From: Panax quinquefolius
Taxonomy: Eukaryota > Streptophyta > Magnoliopsida > Apiales > Araliaceae
Direction: 5' to 3'
DNA: 64,000 nucleotides
NCBI GenBank assembly: GCA_020205615.1
Contig: CM035164.1
Coordinates: 2,321,501-2,385,500, forward strand
Part shown: positions 22,864 through 34,778 of the stretch, piece by piece
Layout: the number at the start of each line of letters is the position of its first letter
How positions within the stretch are numbered: position 1 is the first letter of the stretch
Notes under the pieces: model-generated
Told to the model about the DNA's origin: nothing
Database searches by the model: none
What the model saw: the letters and a program-made list of their open reading frames with translations, nothing else
Translations under genes and position numbers: made by a program

Positions 22864-22986
22864 AGTACTTGACCATTTCATATTACACTTAGAATCCGCA
22901 GTTTAGTTCTGCAGACTGATGGTTCACCAAACGACATCATTTGAATTATATCGTTAATAGACTCAACATCCTCAGTTTAGTTTTGC
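22864..22986. repeat. Fragment of the hairpin-rich repeat
   Basis: Inverted relative of 16985-17110: shares the ccgcagtttagttctgc hairpin (22895-22915, one stem mismatch) and the gaattatat...ttaatagactcaac block. It lies between LTR H and the CACTA end. Confidence 0.65.
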
Positions 22987-23091
22987 CACTACAACAAAAA
23001 GGCTTATCACCGACCGCATATCTGCGACCACATACGGTCGTAAATGAGCATTAGCGACCGACTGTAGTCGCATATATTAGTTGTGACTCCC
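22987..23091. mobile_element. CACTA transposon terminus
   Basis: Starts CACTACAACAAAAAGGCTT, the conserved plant CACTA (En/Spm) terminal repeat, followed by subterminal gcgacc/ggtcgc-type repeats in both orientations (23010-23080). It is cut at 23091 by insertion of element D. Its other end is not in the window, so element D, with B, C, E, F and G inside it, sits inside this CACTA. Confidence 0.8.
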
Positions 23092-23164
23092 CCAAAATAG
23101 GTATACATCAACCATTCTGAGTCGCCAATACATGGTACAGAATTTGAATACAAAATTCTTTTAT
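23092..23164 (-). repeat. Element D 3' LTR, first piece
   Basis: Begins tgtgactcccccaaaatagg and breaks at the TTTAT duplication made by element B (23160-23164). It continues at 42268. Confidence 0.85.
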
Positions 23165-24831
23165 TGTGACGCCTCCAAAATTAGGTATACGTCGCCCATC
23201 TTGGGTCGCCACTTACATGGTACAGAATTTAAATACAACTTACTAATATAAGCGCTAGGTATACAATACGACATAAAGCGTGAGTTTGAATACAAATATT
23301 GTCTACTAGATATTATACAAACTCAAAAGGAGTCCTCATTACAATTATTATCACACTATTTCACGCGAATAGTGAGGACTACTAATGATATCCTCTCGGA
23401 CCATTACTCCGCTTCCAGGCTCGTCCCAAATATATTCTCATTTCACGAAGAATAAGGGAAAGAAAGGGGTGAGCTCAACTAGCCCGATAAGAAATATTAT
23501 AACTAAGATAATGTAGAATAAATTATCAATAGTCTTCAACAATGTTAAACCGATAAAATACAATAGACAACCGGTTTAATCAAGTGAATAATACGCAATC
23601 CATTAAAAGAGTCAAGTAGAAAATAAAATCTACTATCTTTTAGGTTTTAAAAGGTTTTCATCAATTTTTATCACTAAGACTCGGTTTAATGAATAAACCA
23701 CAATATCTAATCATCCCCGCATCACACGGCCAAGGATTTTCATCAAATTATCAATGGTCATGACTATACCGAATCACCCCTTGTCATAATCATACCAAAA
23801 ACTATCCATCATCGCATGACGACGTGCCACCGAGGACTTTTGTCACATCATTTATATCAAGCCATGATTATACCGAATGATCCTCGGTCATAATCATACT
23901 AAGTTCATCTATGCACGTAAGCGAAAGATAACATAATATAACATGAGGATGATGACAATGACATAATAATTTCAATAAAACAAGTTCAAGAATTATTTTA
24001 TCCGTGAATTATTAACGTCCAAATTGTCAACAAGAATCTTTGCTTTGTAGAGTAAAATTCAAGAATGATCGAAGAATATTTCCATGAAAAGATATCTTTG
24101 GATGAAATGCAAATATCAAGGATATTCTACTAATTTCATGGAGTATAGAAGTCAAAGTTTTAACCAATTTGGGTATAATAAAGAATGGAATAACAAAAGA
24201 AATCACCACGCATGCGGTTGCATGCATGAACAAGTTATTCCAATGTAATAATAATAACGGAACCAAATGTGAAATTCACAATCGCGAGGATGATCCAACA
24301 GAATAATAAATGCTTGAATAATAAACAATGGAACCCGTGTCCTGTAAAACACACACGATGTGATATTCCAATGTAATAATAAATGCGGAATAATAAACAA
24401 TGGAACCCGTGTCCTGTAAAACACACGAGATGTGATATTCCAATGAGAATAATAAAGAATGGAATAACGAAAGAAGATCACCAAGTATAGGGGATTCCAG
24501 CATGATACTGAGTTATTCCAATGAATAAATAAGAATGGAATAATATAAGGATTTCACCAAGTATAGGGTATCTGGCGTATACAAAGTTATGTATAGGGTA
24601 TGCCACTTTTACAAAGTTATTCCAATGTAATAATAATGAATGGAATAACGAAGTTCTCTTCATGAATAAGAAAGAATAACACCCCTTACTAGGTACAACA
24701 AATAATATCCCTTACCTTAGAAGAACCGAATATTGGAAAAGTGAAGTAGCAAAATACTTTTCTTCTTTCTCTCTATAGTTTCTCTCTGAGTTTCAAAGAA
24801 TTAAGTAAGAAATAATGAAGGAATGAGCTTT

Positions 24832-24840
24832 CTATTTATA
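24832..24840 (-). promoter_or_regulatory. TATA box of element B 3' LTR
   Basis: TATAAATAG on the minus strand followed by aaagctcattcc, as in the related LTRs. Confidence 0.6.
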
Positions 24841-24995
24841 GAAAAACTGAGGGTGGCTCTTGGTCTTAACGAAGGGTCAAAATGACTCTTGGTAATATTG
24901 AAGAGACAACTACTATTTGCGAAGGGGTAATTAACCCTTGGAACACCGAAGAGGCAATTAACTCTTGGTAATATTGAAGGGACAACTACTATTTG

Positions 24996-25172
24996 CGAAG
25001 GGGTAATTACTATTGACGAAGGTAATTACTATTGAAGAAGGTAATTACTATTCACAAAGGTAATTACTATTGACGAAGGTAATTACTATTGAAGAAGGTA
25101 ATTACTATTCACAAAGGTAATTACTATTGACGAAGGTAAATACTATTGACGAAGGTAAATACTATTGACGAA
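24996..25172. repeat. 19-bp tandem array in element B 3' LTR
   Basis: About nine copies of gaaggtaattactattgac with variants (attgaag, attcaca). Upstream of the TATA box in element orientation; a matching array is in the 5' LTR at about 31700-31885. Elements C, D and G lack it. Confidence 0.85.
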
Positions 25173-25854
25173 GAGACTCTTAGATGATGACATATGGGCC
25201 CCCCATAAAATAATCAAACTTACCACAAACGCCTCTCATAATGAGACTCTTTATATACATCAAGGATTGAATAAATATTACCACAAATCATTTTATTTTT
25301 AATCAACACATTTTTAATCTTTCAACAATTATTAATCATTTATAACTTGTCATCTCAATTAATAATATAACATATTATATGATGATGATCTTTGTGACAA
25401 TAATTGAATCAATAATATAAGAGATATGATGCGTTAATTCTTTGTAGTGATAATTGAGTATAGCTAAGTGACTTCTCACGTAAAGCATCAATAATCAATA
25501 CCGCGTGTCTTCTTATGCAACCACGCCAGACATCGTATTTCTTTTACCAATTTAGTTCAATAGTTTTAACTAGTAACACCTCCGTAGTTATTTTTATAGA
25601 AAGATAATTTTATCGTTTTCTAACTACGACAATACTTCCATTGTGGGGTCCACTAATGATTGAGCCGTCGTATTTAATATTCCCAAACAAAAAGAATATT
25701 CCCCACCAAACGAATATTTTATAACAACTTGCTTACTTTGCAAAATTTATAAATATTACCCACAACTATAACATTATATCAAATTTATTCCATAATATTC
25801 AAAAATAATATTTATAGAAAATTCATCTTTATTTATAAAAATTTGGGTCTTACA

Positions 25855-25934
25855 ATCTCCCTTCTTATGAAATTTCGCCCTCGAAATTAGGGTACGTACC
25901 TGATATGATAAAGAGGTGAGGATACCTTGAATAC
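25855..25934 (-). pseudogene. Element B polypurine tract and last codons of pol
   Basis: The polypurine tract (25855-25866, complement taagaagggagat) and the end of the polyprotein (the IPGTYPN-like tail) remain. At about 25935 homology to pol stops and foreign sequence begins. Confidence 0.7.
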
Positions 25935-27770
25935 CTTTATCGTTAAAAATATTAAATTCATCTTCGCAATCCACCAAAGATATTCATTAACAATTCATCT
26001 TTGCACTACAAAGCTAAAGATATACAAATCAGAAAACCAATAATCTTTGAGGCCTTGACTTAATAAGTATCACGACCACGAATTATCCATGCACCTTCTT
26101 GGTCAAGGATATTCGTGTTTTCAATTACTGATCATGATTATACCGAATAATCCTTGGTCATAATCATACCAAGTATATCAATGCACTACTGACGAAGATG
26201 ACTTTTACCACATCCATGAATTGATATTTCATTCTTTGAGACTCATTTCGATAATTAATCCATATCATCGAATCATCCACGCACTGAGCCAATGATATTC
26301 ATTAGTATCACGACCACGAATTATCCATGCACTACTGACCCAAAGATAATCGTGTATTCATTAAGTATCACGACCACAAATTATCCATGCACTACTACCA
26401 AAAATAATCGTGTATTCATTAGTATCACGACCACAAATTATCCATGCACTACTACTAAAAGATAATCGTGTTTTCAATTACGGTTATGATTATACCGAAC
26501 AATCCACTGGTCATAATCATCATACCAAGTCCATCTATGCACTACTGAGCCATGTATGACTTTCAATATAATATAAGCATGAGGATAATGATATAAAGAA
26601 TCAATCAAATGAGATAAAGGATAAATATTAAACATTTATAATATAATTTATCTAGGATTCAAGAATATCCCCATGTTATCAATCACTTAATAATCTCATA
26701 ATCTAATATCATTAATATTATAACAATATTTTAATCACTTCTTAAATTTATAAATAATTTATCTCAATTGTTTACGCTTTACCATATAATGCATTTAATC
26801 ATTCAAAAATGCCATACTCATAAGATATCATCACCAATTATCAAATCCCTAAAAAAAAAATATGCATATACTCTATATAGGATTCTCTAGCCATAAAATC
26901 CTATTTTCCAATTTTGTTACTTCACATAACATATTTAACTCATATGTTCGTAACCAAACTATTTTTATGAAAAATATCAAATCAGTTCCAAAAATATTTC
27001 TTTTCAGGGATTTAGCATAATATAGTCCCATAATGAAAATATATTTTTCTCGAAATTTTTAAAATTTATTTCCTATTTTTCAAAAATTAATTTCTAATTA
27101 ATTCCTTAAGAAATTTGCTACCTCAAGTTTAACTCCAGAAATTCCCAAATCATGGCAGGACCTTACGCATATTAATGTGAGCCTCTAGTTTAAATTTCAT
27201 GGTCATCGGAGTTGTAGAACTCCGATTATAGCATTTTTCGTCAGAAAATCCTAAATATTGAAATGGTCATAACTTGCTCATTTTAAGTCGGAATGAGCTC
27301 ATTTTTGGACAGGAGGTACTTTATAACATATATTTTCATGTCCCAAAAGGCCAGAATTTTTCACATAAATTTAGTGGCCGAAATAGCCCTTACAAAAACG
27401 TGGCAGCAACTTTTTGGACATTTTGAAGTTTTGACTCCTTTGCTAAAATCAGTCCACACGAAAATCTACAACACCTTTTTCATTGATTCCACTTGGATTA
27501 GTTAGGTAACTCATAGATCTAACTCTAGGACTTAACCACACTCAAAAATTCAAAATATATAAGGAGATTTGGTCAATTGAATTTCATGTTACGTTTTTCA
27601 CCAAAATCTGATTTTTAACTCCTTGTGATTTTTAAGAAACTTTCATGTTTTCACATACTAACCAACATAACTCATCATAACACTTACTAATACCACGTAT
27701 ACCCATGATTTTCATTAGTCCAATGCTTTTATTATGACTTTCATCATAAACCACGTAAAAGCTGCTCATT
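25935..27770. other. Foreign LTR-like cargo in element B
   Basis: About 1.8 kb unrelated to gag-pol. Its left part (26060-26560) carries the repeated ttatccatgcactac motif seen in Tekay-type LTRs, with a roughly 60-bp tandem period near 26280-26475. The rest (26640-27770) has phrases such as ggtcatcggagttgtagaactcc, split here for length as ggtcatcggag and ttgtagaactcc. It is probably an LTR segment of a different gypsy family, captured within B. Both ends are internal to B, and no target duplication is seen. Confidence 0.6.
26060..26480. repeat. About 60-bp tandem repeat with gcactac motif
   Basis: Four imperfect units, each with tatcacgaccac, aattatccatgcactac and gataatcgtg. The same motif occurs once per 55-90 bp in the Tekay-type LTRs. 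Confidence 0.75.
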
Positions 27771-28560
27771 TTAGTTGAAGAAATATTTGAGGGTTTAAGA
27801 AATGGGTTTTAAACTGGGGTCAATACGAAATTCGATTTCACGCTCTAAGTAGGCTAAGAGGTCTTCAAGAATATGCCAGGAAATTTATTAATAATAGAAA
27901 TATCATTCAAAATCGTGGACTCTCATCCAAGACTTGGATAAGACGTTACATTGATACCAACTGTGACTTCTATCCCTTAACCTAGATAGCACCTCATAAT
28001 GATACCTATAAACTTGCCATCTTCATTCACGATGTCGCCTACTGAGAAAGTCCGGCTTCTTGCATTCCACACAAGAAAGTCAACAACGAAAGGTTCGGGG
28101 CTCTTTACTTATGGCTTGATATGACAATAATAATTGACTTTAGTAGTTTGGTTACTTGAATTAGCACAACAAGTTGGTTATGAATATAAAAGCTAACAAC
28201 CTTACGAAAAGCATGATGAGTAGTTAACCAATTGATTCCTAAAATCACATCAAAGGCAAATATTTTCAAAAAGATAAGATCGACGAATGTAACGTGAAAA
28301 TGTTTATTTGAATCAAACAAGATTTAAAAATAGTAAGCGGTAACGAAGGCTCCTACTAACGAAGTTTCAACCAATAAGTCAAAGTTTAACTTCTTGAGTC
28401 AAATTTAAGCGTTGAACACAACTAGGTGAAATAAAAGAGTGGGTAGAATCCCCGGTATCTAACACGGTATAGACTTCGCAAGAGCTTATGATTACTTACC
28501 CGTGATAATCTTATTCGGGTTCCTCGTCACGAGAAAAAAAATGCTCTATCTTAAACTCTA
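27771..28560 (-). pseudogene. Element B protease and linker remnant
   Basis: Minus-strand piece 28105-28320 contains FAFDVILGINWLTTHHA, the protease flap region; an LDTG-containing active site lies near 28450-28470. Downstream is the foreign insert shared with A (27913-28105), then the linker (27800-27900), joined at about 27795 to a 20-bp stub of RNase H. Several frameshifts. Confidence 0.75.
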
Positions 28561-28569
28561 GGCTTTGGT

Positions 28570-29696
28570 TTATGCAGGGAATGACCTTTGGTGCCTCCAT
28601 CCTAGTTGAATTTGTCTTGATGGCGACAAAATCGAGCTAAGTGACCTTCTCTTCCACAATTATAACATGCTTTGAATGACGGCGCAGATTCGGATGATGT
28701 GTCCCTCTCCTCGCATTTGAAGCATATGATGGGTAGTCTTTCTCCTTCCTTAACAACGGGTCTTTGGTCTTTGATGTCTTTCCATCATTGTTGAATCTCC
28801 TTTTCTTGAAATGTCCATTCTTATTGCTTTGACCACGATTACCACCAAAGTGGTTACCATATCGGCTTTGTTGATTCCTCCACGCTTGTTGTTGTCACCG
28901 CTTGATGACTACTCCATTGGTATTATAATTTTGTCGGTTGCTTTCTTTTAGATCGTTGACTCGTTATCGCTACTCCACTAACTAAGCCCTATTTACAACA
29001 TCCCGAATACAAACACGGTTTATGAAAATAAGATGTTGGCGTATCTCCGACTTCAAACCTCTTAAAACATTCGCGCCATTCTCTCTTCATTATCCACCAA
29101 GTGGGACCTTATTGAATCGTGATAACTCATAAAATTTTGCCTCGTATTGCGACACGGTCATATTGTTTTGTTCCAACTTGATAAACTCCACCTCCTTCAT
29201 GTGGCGAATACTTTCGGAAAGTATTTGTCGTTGAACGACTCTGGAACTTCTCCCAAGATATCTTGATCAAAGAGTTGAGTCGTTTTACTGGATTCCCACC
29301 ATGTCGCCTCTCGCATGCAACATAAAAGCGAAGAAGGAACCTTTTGCTCTCGAGCATCCCAAGACATCAAATATCTTGGTAATTTGCTTTATCCATGCTT
29401 CCGCGAAGTGGTTTTGGCTTTCCCTTAAACTCCGGTGGTCCCAACTCCTTGAATTGTTTAGCGGTGACTTGGGGGTTTTCGTGTTTTCCACCTACGTTTT
29501 GGGCAGAATCGCTTTTTGCACGATGTTGCATGAATTCTAAAACCTCTTAAACGTCTGAGTCGTTAAATCGATTGATCGGTGTTGTTGTTTACGGAGGATT
29601 ATCGCCATCCTGTTGCACATTGTCCCGATTATTGATCCGTGGAGAATCAACGATCTCACATGCTCCATTGCTATTCTCAACATTCTCGGATGCCAT
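28570..29696 (-). pseudogene. Element B gag
   Basis: ATG at 29696 (minus), corresponding to the MASENVE start of element A. Capsid pieces WIKQITKIFDVLGCS (about 29330-29400) and FAELSR-like sequence are in different frames; zinc-knuckle sequence lies at 28640-28745 (CFKC and CYNC-like halves, damaged). The deduced protein is badly frameshifted, more than expected from the near-identity of B's LTRs. Confidence 0.8.
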
Positions 29697-29881
29697 TTTC
29701 AAACACCGCCACAAAATAAGGGTTAGTTGACATGCAACATATTATCACTATATTACGAATTTACCCAATAAAATAGCACATAAACTTAGGTAGGTCATAC
29801 TAGCGAAGGTATTCCCGTCTCTCCCTCCTAGTACTATTCTCACATCTTAGCCGGGGATCATATCCTAAGCTCGATACCAAC
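29697..29881 (-). promoter_or_regulatory. Element B leader with primer-binding site
   Basis: Minus-strand TGGTATCGAGC at 29869-29879 is a one-base variant of the tRNA-Met site, the same variant as in element C. The leader is homologous to 3965-4151. Confidence 0.8.
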
Positions 29882-32174
29882 CGTGGCGCCCCCAAAATTA
29901 GGTATCGTCACCCATCTTGGGTCGCCACTTACATGGTACAAATTTAAATACAACTTACTAATATAAGCGTAGTCGTATACAATACGACATAAAGCGTGAG
30001 TTTGAATACAAATATTGTCTACTAGATATTATACAAACTCAAAAGGAGTCCTCATTACAATTATTATCACACTATTTCACGAATAGTGAGGACTACTAAT
30101 GCTATCCTTTGGACCATTACTCCGCTTTCAGGCTGCGTCCCACTATATTCTCATTTCACGAGAGAAAACGGTGAAAGAAAGGGTGAGCTCAACTAGCCCA
30201 AGAAGAAATATTATAACTAAGATAATGCGAATATAATTATCAATAGTCTTCAACAATGTTAAACCGATAAAATACAATAGACAACCGGTTTAATCTGCTT
30301 GTGGAATATCTAATCCATTAAAAGAGTCAAGTAGAAAATAAAGTCTACTAACTTTTAGGTTTTAAAGGTTTTCATCAATTTTTATCACTAAGACTCGGTT
30401 TAATGAATAAACCACAATATCTAATCATCCTCGCATTACCACGGTCAAGGATTTTCATCAAATTATCAATGGTCATGACTATCTATACCGAATCACCCCT
30501 GGTCATAATCATACCAAAAACTATCCATCATCGCATTTACGTGCCACTCGAGGACATTTGTCACATCATTTATATCAAGCCGTGATTATCTAAAGAATGA
30601 TCCTCGGTCATAATCATACTAAGTTCATCTATGCACGTAAGCCAAAGATAACATAATATAACATGAGGATGATGACAATGACATAATAATTTCAATAAAA
30701 CAAGTTCAAGAATTATTTTATCCGGGAATTATTAACGTCCAAATTGTCAACAAGATCTTGTTTTGTAGAGTAAAATTCAAGAATGATCGGAAGAATATTT
30801 CCATGAAAAATCTTTGGATGAAATGCAAATATTAAGGATATTCTACTAATTTCATGGAGTATAGAAGTCAAAGTTTTAACCAATTGGGTATAATAAAGAA
30901 TGGAATAACAAAAGAAATCACCATGCATGCGGTACTTGGCGTATGCATGTTATTCAAATGAATAATAATAACGGAACCAATGTCGGTGAAATTCACAATC
31001 GCGGATGATCCACATGTAATAATAAATGCTTTGAATAATAAACAATGGAACCAGGTCCCTGTAAAACACACGAACATGGATATTCCAATGTAATAATAAA
31101 TGCGAGAATAATAAACAATGGAACCGTCAGGTGTAAAACACATGAAAAGGATATTCCAATAGAATAATAAAGAATGGAATAAGAGAAGAAGATCACCAAG
31201 TATTGGGGATTCCACATATCTGAGTTATTCCAATGTAATAAATAAGAATGGAATAATATAAGGATTTCACCAAGTATAGGGTATGCCGCGTATACAGGTT
31301 ATGTATAGGGTATGCCACTTTTACAGGTTATTCCAACAGAATAATAATGAATGGAATAACAGAAGTTCTCTTCATGAATAAGAAAGAATAACACCCCTTA
31401 CAGAATTACAACAAATAATATCCCTTACCTTAGAAGAACTGAATATTGGAAAAGTGAAGTAGCAAAATACTTTTCTTCTTTCTCTATAGTTTCTCTCTAG
31501 AGTTTCAAAGAATTAAGTAAGAAATAATGAAGGAATGAGCTTTCTATTTATAGAAAAAGCGAGGGTGGCTCTTGAGTCTTAACGAAGGGTCAAATGACTC
31601 TTGGTAATATTGAAGAGACAACTACTATTTCTGAAGGGGTAATTAACCCTTGGAACAATCAAGAAGCAATTAACTCTTGGTAATATTGAAGGGACAACTA
31701 CTATTTGCGAAGGGGTAATTACTATTGACGAAGGTAATTACTATTGACGAAGGTAATTACTATTGAAGAAGGTAATTACTATTCACAAAGGTAATTACTA
31801 TTGACGAAGGTAATTACTATTCACAAAGGTAATTACTATTGACGAAGGTAAATACTATTGACGAAGGTAAATACTATTGACGAAGAGACTCTTAGATGAT
31901 GACATATGGGCCCCCCATAAAATAATCAAACTTACCACAAACGTCTCATAACAGACTCTTTATATACATCAAGGATTGAATAAATATTACCACAAATCAT
32001 TTTATTTTTAATCAACACATTTTTAATCTTTCAACAATTATTAATCATTTATAACTTGTCGTCTCAATTAATAATATAACATATTATACAGATGATACTG
32101 TGACAATAATTGAATCAATAATATAAGAGATATGATGCAGCAATTACTGTAGCAATAATTGAGTATAGCTAAGT
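29882..32174 (-). repeat. Element B 5' LTR, first piece
   Basis: Starts cgtggcgccccc (first base mutated) and breaks at TAAGT (32170-32174), where element C entered. It continues at 41879-42262. TATA box 31544-31552, 19-bp array about 31700-31885. Confidence 0.9.
31544..31552 (-). promoter_or_regulatory. TATA box of element B 5' LTR
   Basis: TATAAATAG, minus strand, in the conserved LTR context. Element C lies upstream of it in element orientation, within U3. Confidence 0.6.
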
Positions 32175-32888
32175 TGTAAGACCCCGGCTTTTATAAATAA
32201 AGATGAATTTTCTATAAATATTATTTTTGAATATTATGGAATAATTTGATATAATGTTATAGTTGTGGGTAATATTTATAAATTTTGCAAAGTATGCAAG
32301 TGGTTATATTATATTCGATTGGTTAGGGAATATTCGGTTTAGCGAGAATATTAGATAACTACTCAATCATTGGTGGACCCCAATAATGTAATTATTATCG
32401 GGATTGAGAAAACGACAAAAATATTTTATTGAAATAACGGCGGAAGTTTTACCGTTGATCTTTGTTGAACTACTCAGGTAGTAAAAAGTACAAGAATACA
32501 TGTGGTTGCATAAGTAGCACACCGGTATTGATTATTGATGCTTATGTGAGAAGTCACTTCGGTTTGATTCCATTATTATGTAAATGAATTATTATAGCGA
32601 TAATGACTTTTTTGTTTTATTAAGTATTATTAACGTAATAAAATGTAAACATCTTTTATATAAAAAGAATACTTTATTAAAGTTATTTTATAAATAAAAT
32701 ATATTATATTTTATTATGCATAGTGTTGCATAGTGTTTTTTGCATAGTGTTTGCATAGTAAAATGTTTTATATAAATAGAATATATTATATTTTATTTAA
32801 AAGATTTTGCTTTAAATATGAACCGTCAGATTAAAAGTAAATCAATCTGGACCGCTTCATGGATTAGTTACTATGCATTCCATTTTCC

Positions 32889-32897
32889 TATAAATAG
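32889..32897 (+). promoter_or_regulatory. TATA box of element C 5' LTR
   Basis: TATAAATAG, 714 bp into the LTR, followed by gaagctcattccttcatta. Expected to direct genomic RNA from about 25-35 nt downstream. Confidence 0.7.
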
Positions 32898-33049
32898 AAG
32901 CTCATTCCTTCATTATTTTCTTACAATTCATTGAAACTCAGAGAGAAAATTATGAGAGAAAACTATAGAGAGAAAGTTATAGAAAGAAGAAGAGTGATAT
33001 ATTCGCTACTTCACTACTTCTATATTCATTCTTTTATGGTAAGGGGTGT

Positions 33050-33510
33050 TATTCTTTCTTCTTGAAGAGAACTTCATTATTCCATTCACTATTATTTTGT
33101 TGGAATAACTTTTGTAAAAGTGGCATACCCTATACATAACTTTGTATACGCATGACCCTATACTTGGTGAAATCCTTATGTTATTCCATTGCTTATTATT
33201 CATTGGAATAACTTTTGATACTGCCATTACCCTATACTTGGTGACATTCTTCTATTATTCATTGGAACATCCTCATCATGTGTTTTACACCTGACACGGT
33301 TCCGCTTTTATTATTATTACATTGGAACATCCATGCATGTGTTTTACACCGGACTGGTTCCGCTCTTTATCATTCTGTTGGAATATCCTATCTGTGTGTT
33401 TTACACCGGATCCGGTTCCATCTTTATTATTCTGTTGGAACATCCTGGCTTTGGTGAATTTCACCCGACACGTTCCGTTATTATTATTACATTGGAATAA
33501 CCTGCTGTCT
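33050..33510 (+). repeat. About 73-bp tandem units in element C 5' LTR
   Basis: Six to seven imperfect units with ttattattacattggaa, a variable core, and gtgttttacacc...ggttcc. The 3' LTR has the same block at 40330-40770. Elements A, B and G carry related blocks. Confidence 0.8.
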
Positions 33511-34595
33511 ATCTGAAGTCTTGGTGATTTCTTTTGTTATTCCATTCTTTATTATACCCAAATTGGTTAAAACTTTGACTTCTATACTCCATGAAATTAG
33601 TAGAATATCCTTGATATTTGCGTTTCATCCAAAGATCTTTTCATGGAAATATTCTTCCGATCATTCTTGAATTTTACTCTACAAAACAGTATCATGTTGA
33701 CAATTTGGACGTTAATAATTCCTGGATAAAATAATTCTTGAACTTGTTTTATTGAATTCTTATATCATTGTCATCATCCTCATGTTTATATATTTTTTTT
33801 AAAGTCATCTGTGGCTTGTAGAGCATGGATGGACTTGGTATGATTATGACCAGGGATTATTCGGTGTAATCATGACCGTAATGTTACAAATGATGTGGTA
33901 AAAATCCTCGATTAGTAGTAGTGCATTGATGGACGATTGTTGGCATGATCATGACCATTAATGAATACACAACTATTCTTGGCCAGTAGTGCGAGAATAA
34001 TTGTGGTCGTGATACTAAAAGAATATCCTTGGCAGTAGTGCGGGGTGATTCGATGATGTGGATTATTTATTAAAGTCGAGTCTCAAATTATAACGGTGAT
34101 GAAAAACCTTTTAAATCATAAAAGATAGTAGATTTTATTTTCTACTTGACTCTTTTAATGGATTAGATATTCACATGCTTAAACCGGTTTTCTATTGTAT
34201 TTTATCGCTTTAACATTGTTGAAGACTATTGATAATTTATTCTCATTATCTTAGTCATAATATTTCTTCTTCGGGCTAGTTGAGCTCACCCTTTCTTTCA
34301 CCGCTCTTCTTTGAAATGAGAATATAGGCGGACGACAGTCTGGGAAACGAGTGATGGTCCTCAAGATAGCATTAGTAGTCCCTCACTATTCGTGAAATAG
34401 TGTGATAATAATTGTAATGAGGACTTTTGTTTGAGTTTGTATAATATCTAGTAGACGATATTTGTATTTAAACTCACGCTTTATGTCGATTGCATACAAG
34501 AGCAGCTTATGTTAATAAGTTGTATTTAAATTACGCATACCATGTAAGTGGCGACCCAAGATGGGTGATGTATACCCAATTTTGGGGCGTCCACA

Positions 34596-34778
34596 GGTTG
34601 GTATCGAGCTAGGGATATGATCCTCGCTAAGATGTGTGAAAAGTACTAGGAGGGAGAGACGGGGAATACCTTCGCTAGTATGACCTACCCAAGTTAATGT
34701 GCTATTTTATTGGTCTCACGAATATAAAGATAATTGTTACATGTCAATTAATCTTTTGTTTTGTGGCGATGTCTGAAA
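34596..34778 (+). promoter_or_regulatory. Element C leader with primer-binding site
   Basis: TGGTATCGAGC at 34599-34609, three bases after the LTR end, pairs with initiator tRNA-Met with one mismatch. A leader of about 170 nt follows up to the gag ATG. Confidence 0.85.

Larger units (their letters stand above)
23165..25854 (-). repeat. Element B 3' LTR
   Basis: 2690 bp from tgtgacgcctcc to tttgggtcttaca. TATA box at 24832-24840. It contains a roughly 75-bp repeat block (24235-24640) and a 19-bp tandem array (about 24996-25172). It matches the reassembled 5' LTR (2677 bp), so insertion was recent. Confidence 0.9.
32175..34595 (+). repeat. Element C 5' LTR
   Basis: TGTAAGACCCC to GGGGCGTCCACA. 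TATA box at 32889-32897; below it a CT/GA-rich leader and 6-7 units of about 73 bp (33050-33510) carrying ttggaacatcc and gtgttttacacc. The inverted repeat with tcctcac/gtgagga arms is at about 34376-34428. Confidence 0.95.

Noticed and set aside
24203..24503. Overlapping minus-strand open stretches rich in Tyr, Phe and Ile
   Set aside because: They are translations of the 75-bp tandem units in element B's LTR, read in three frames.
25000..25172. CRISPR-like array
   Set aside because: Units are directly adjacent 19-bp repeats with no unique spacers, lie in an LTR, and the DNA is eukaryotic.
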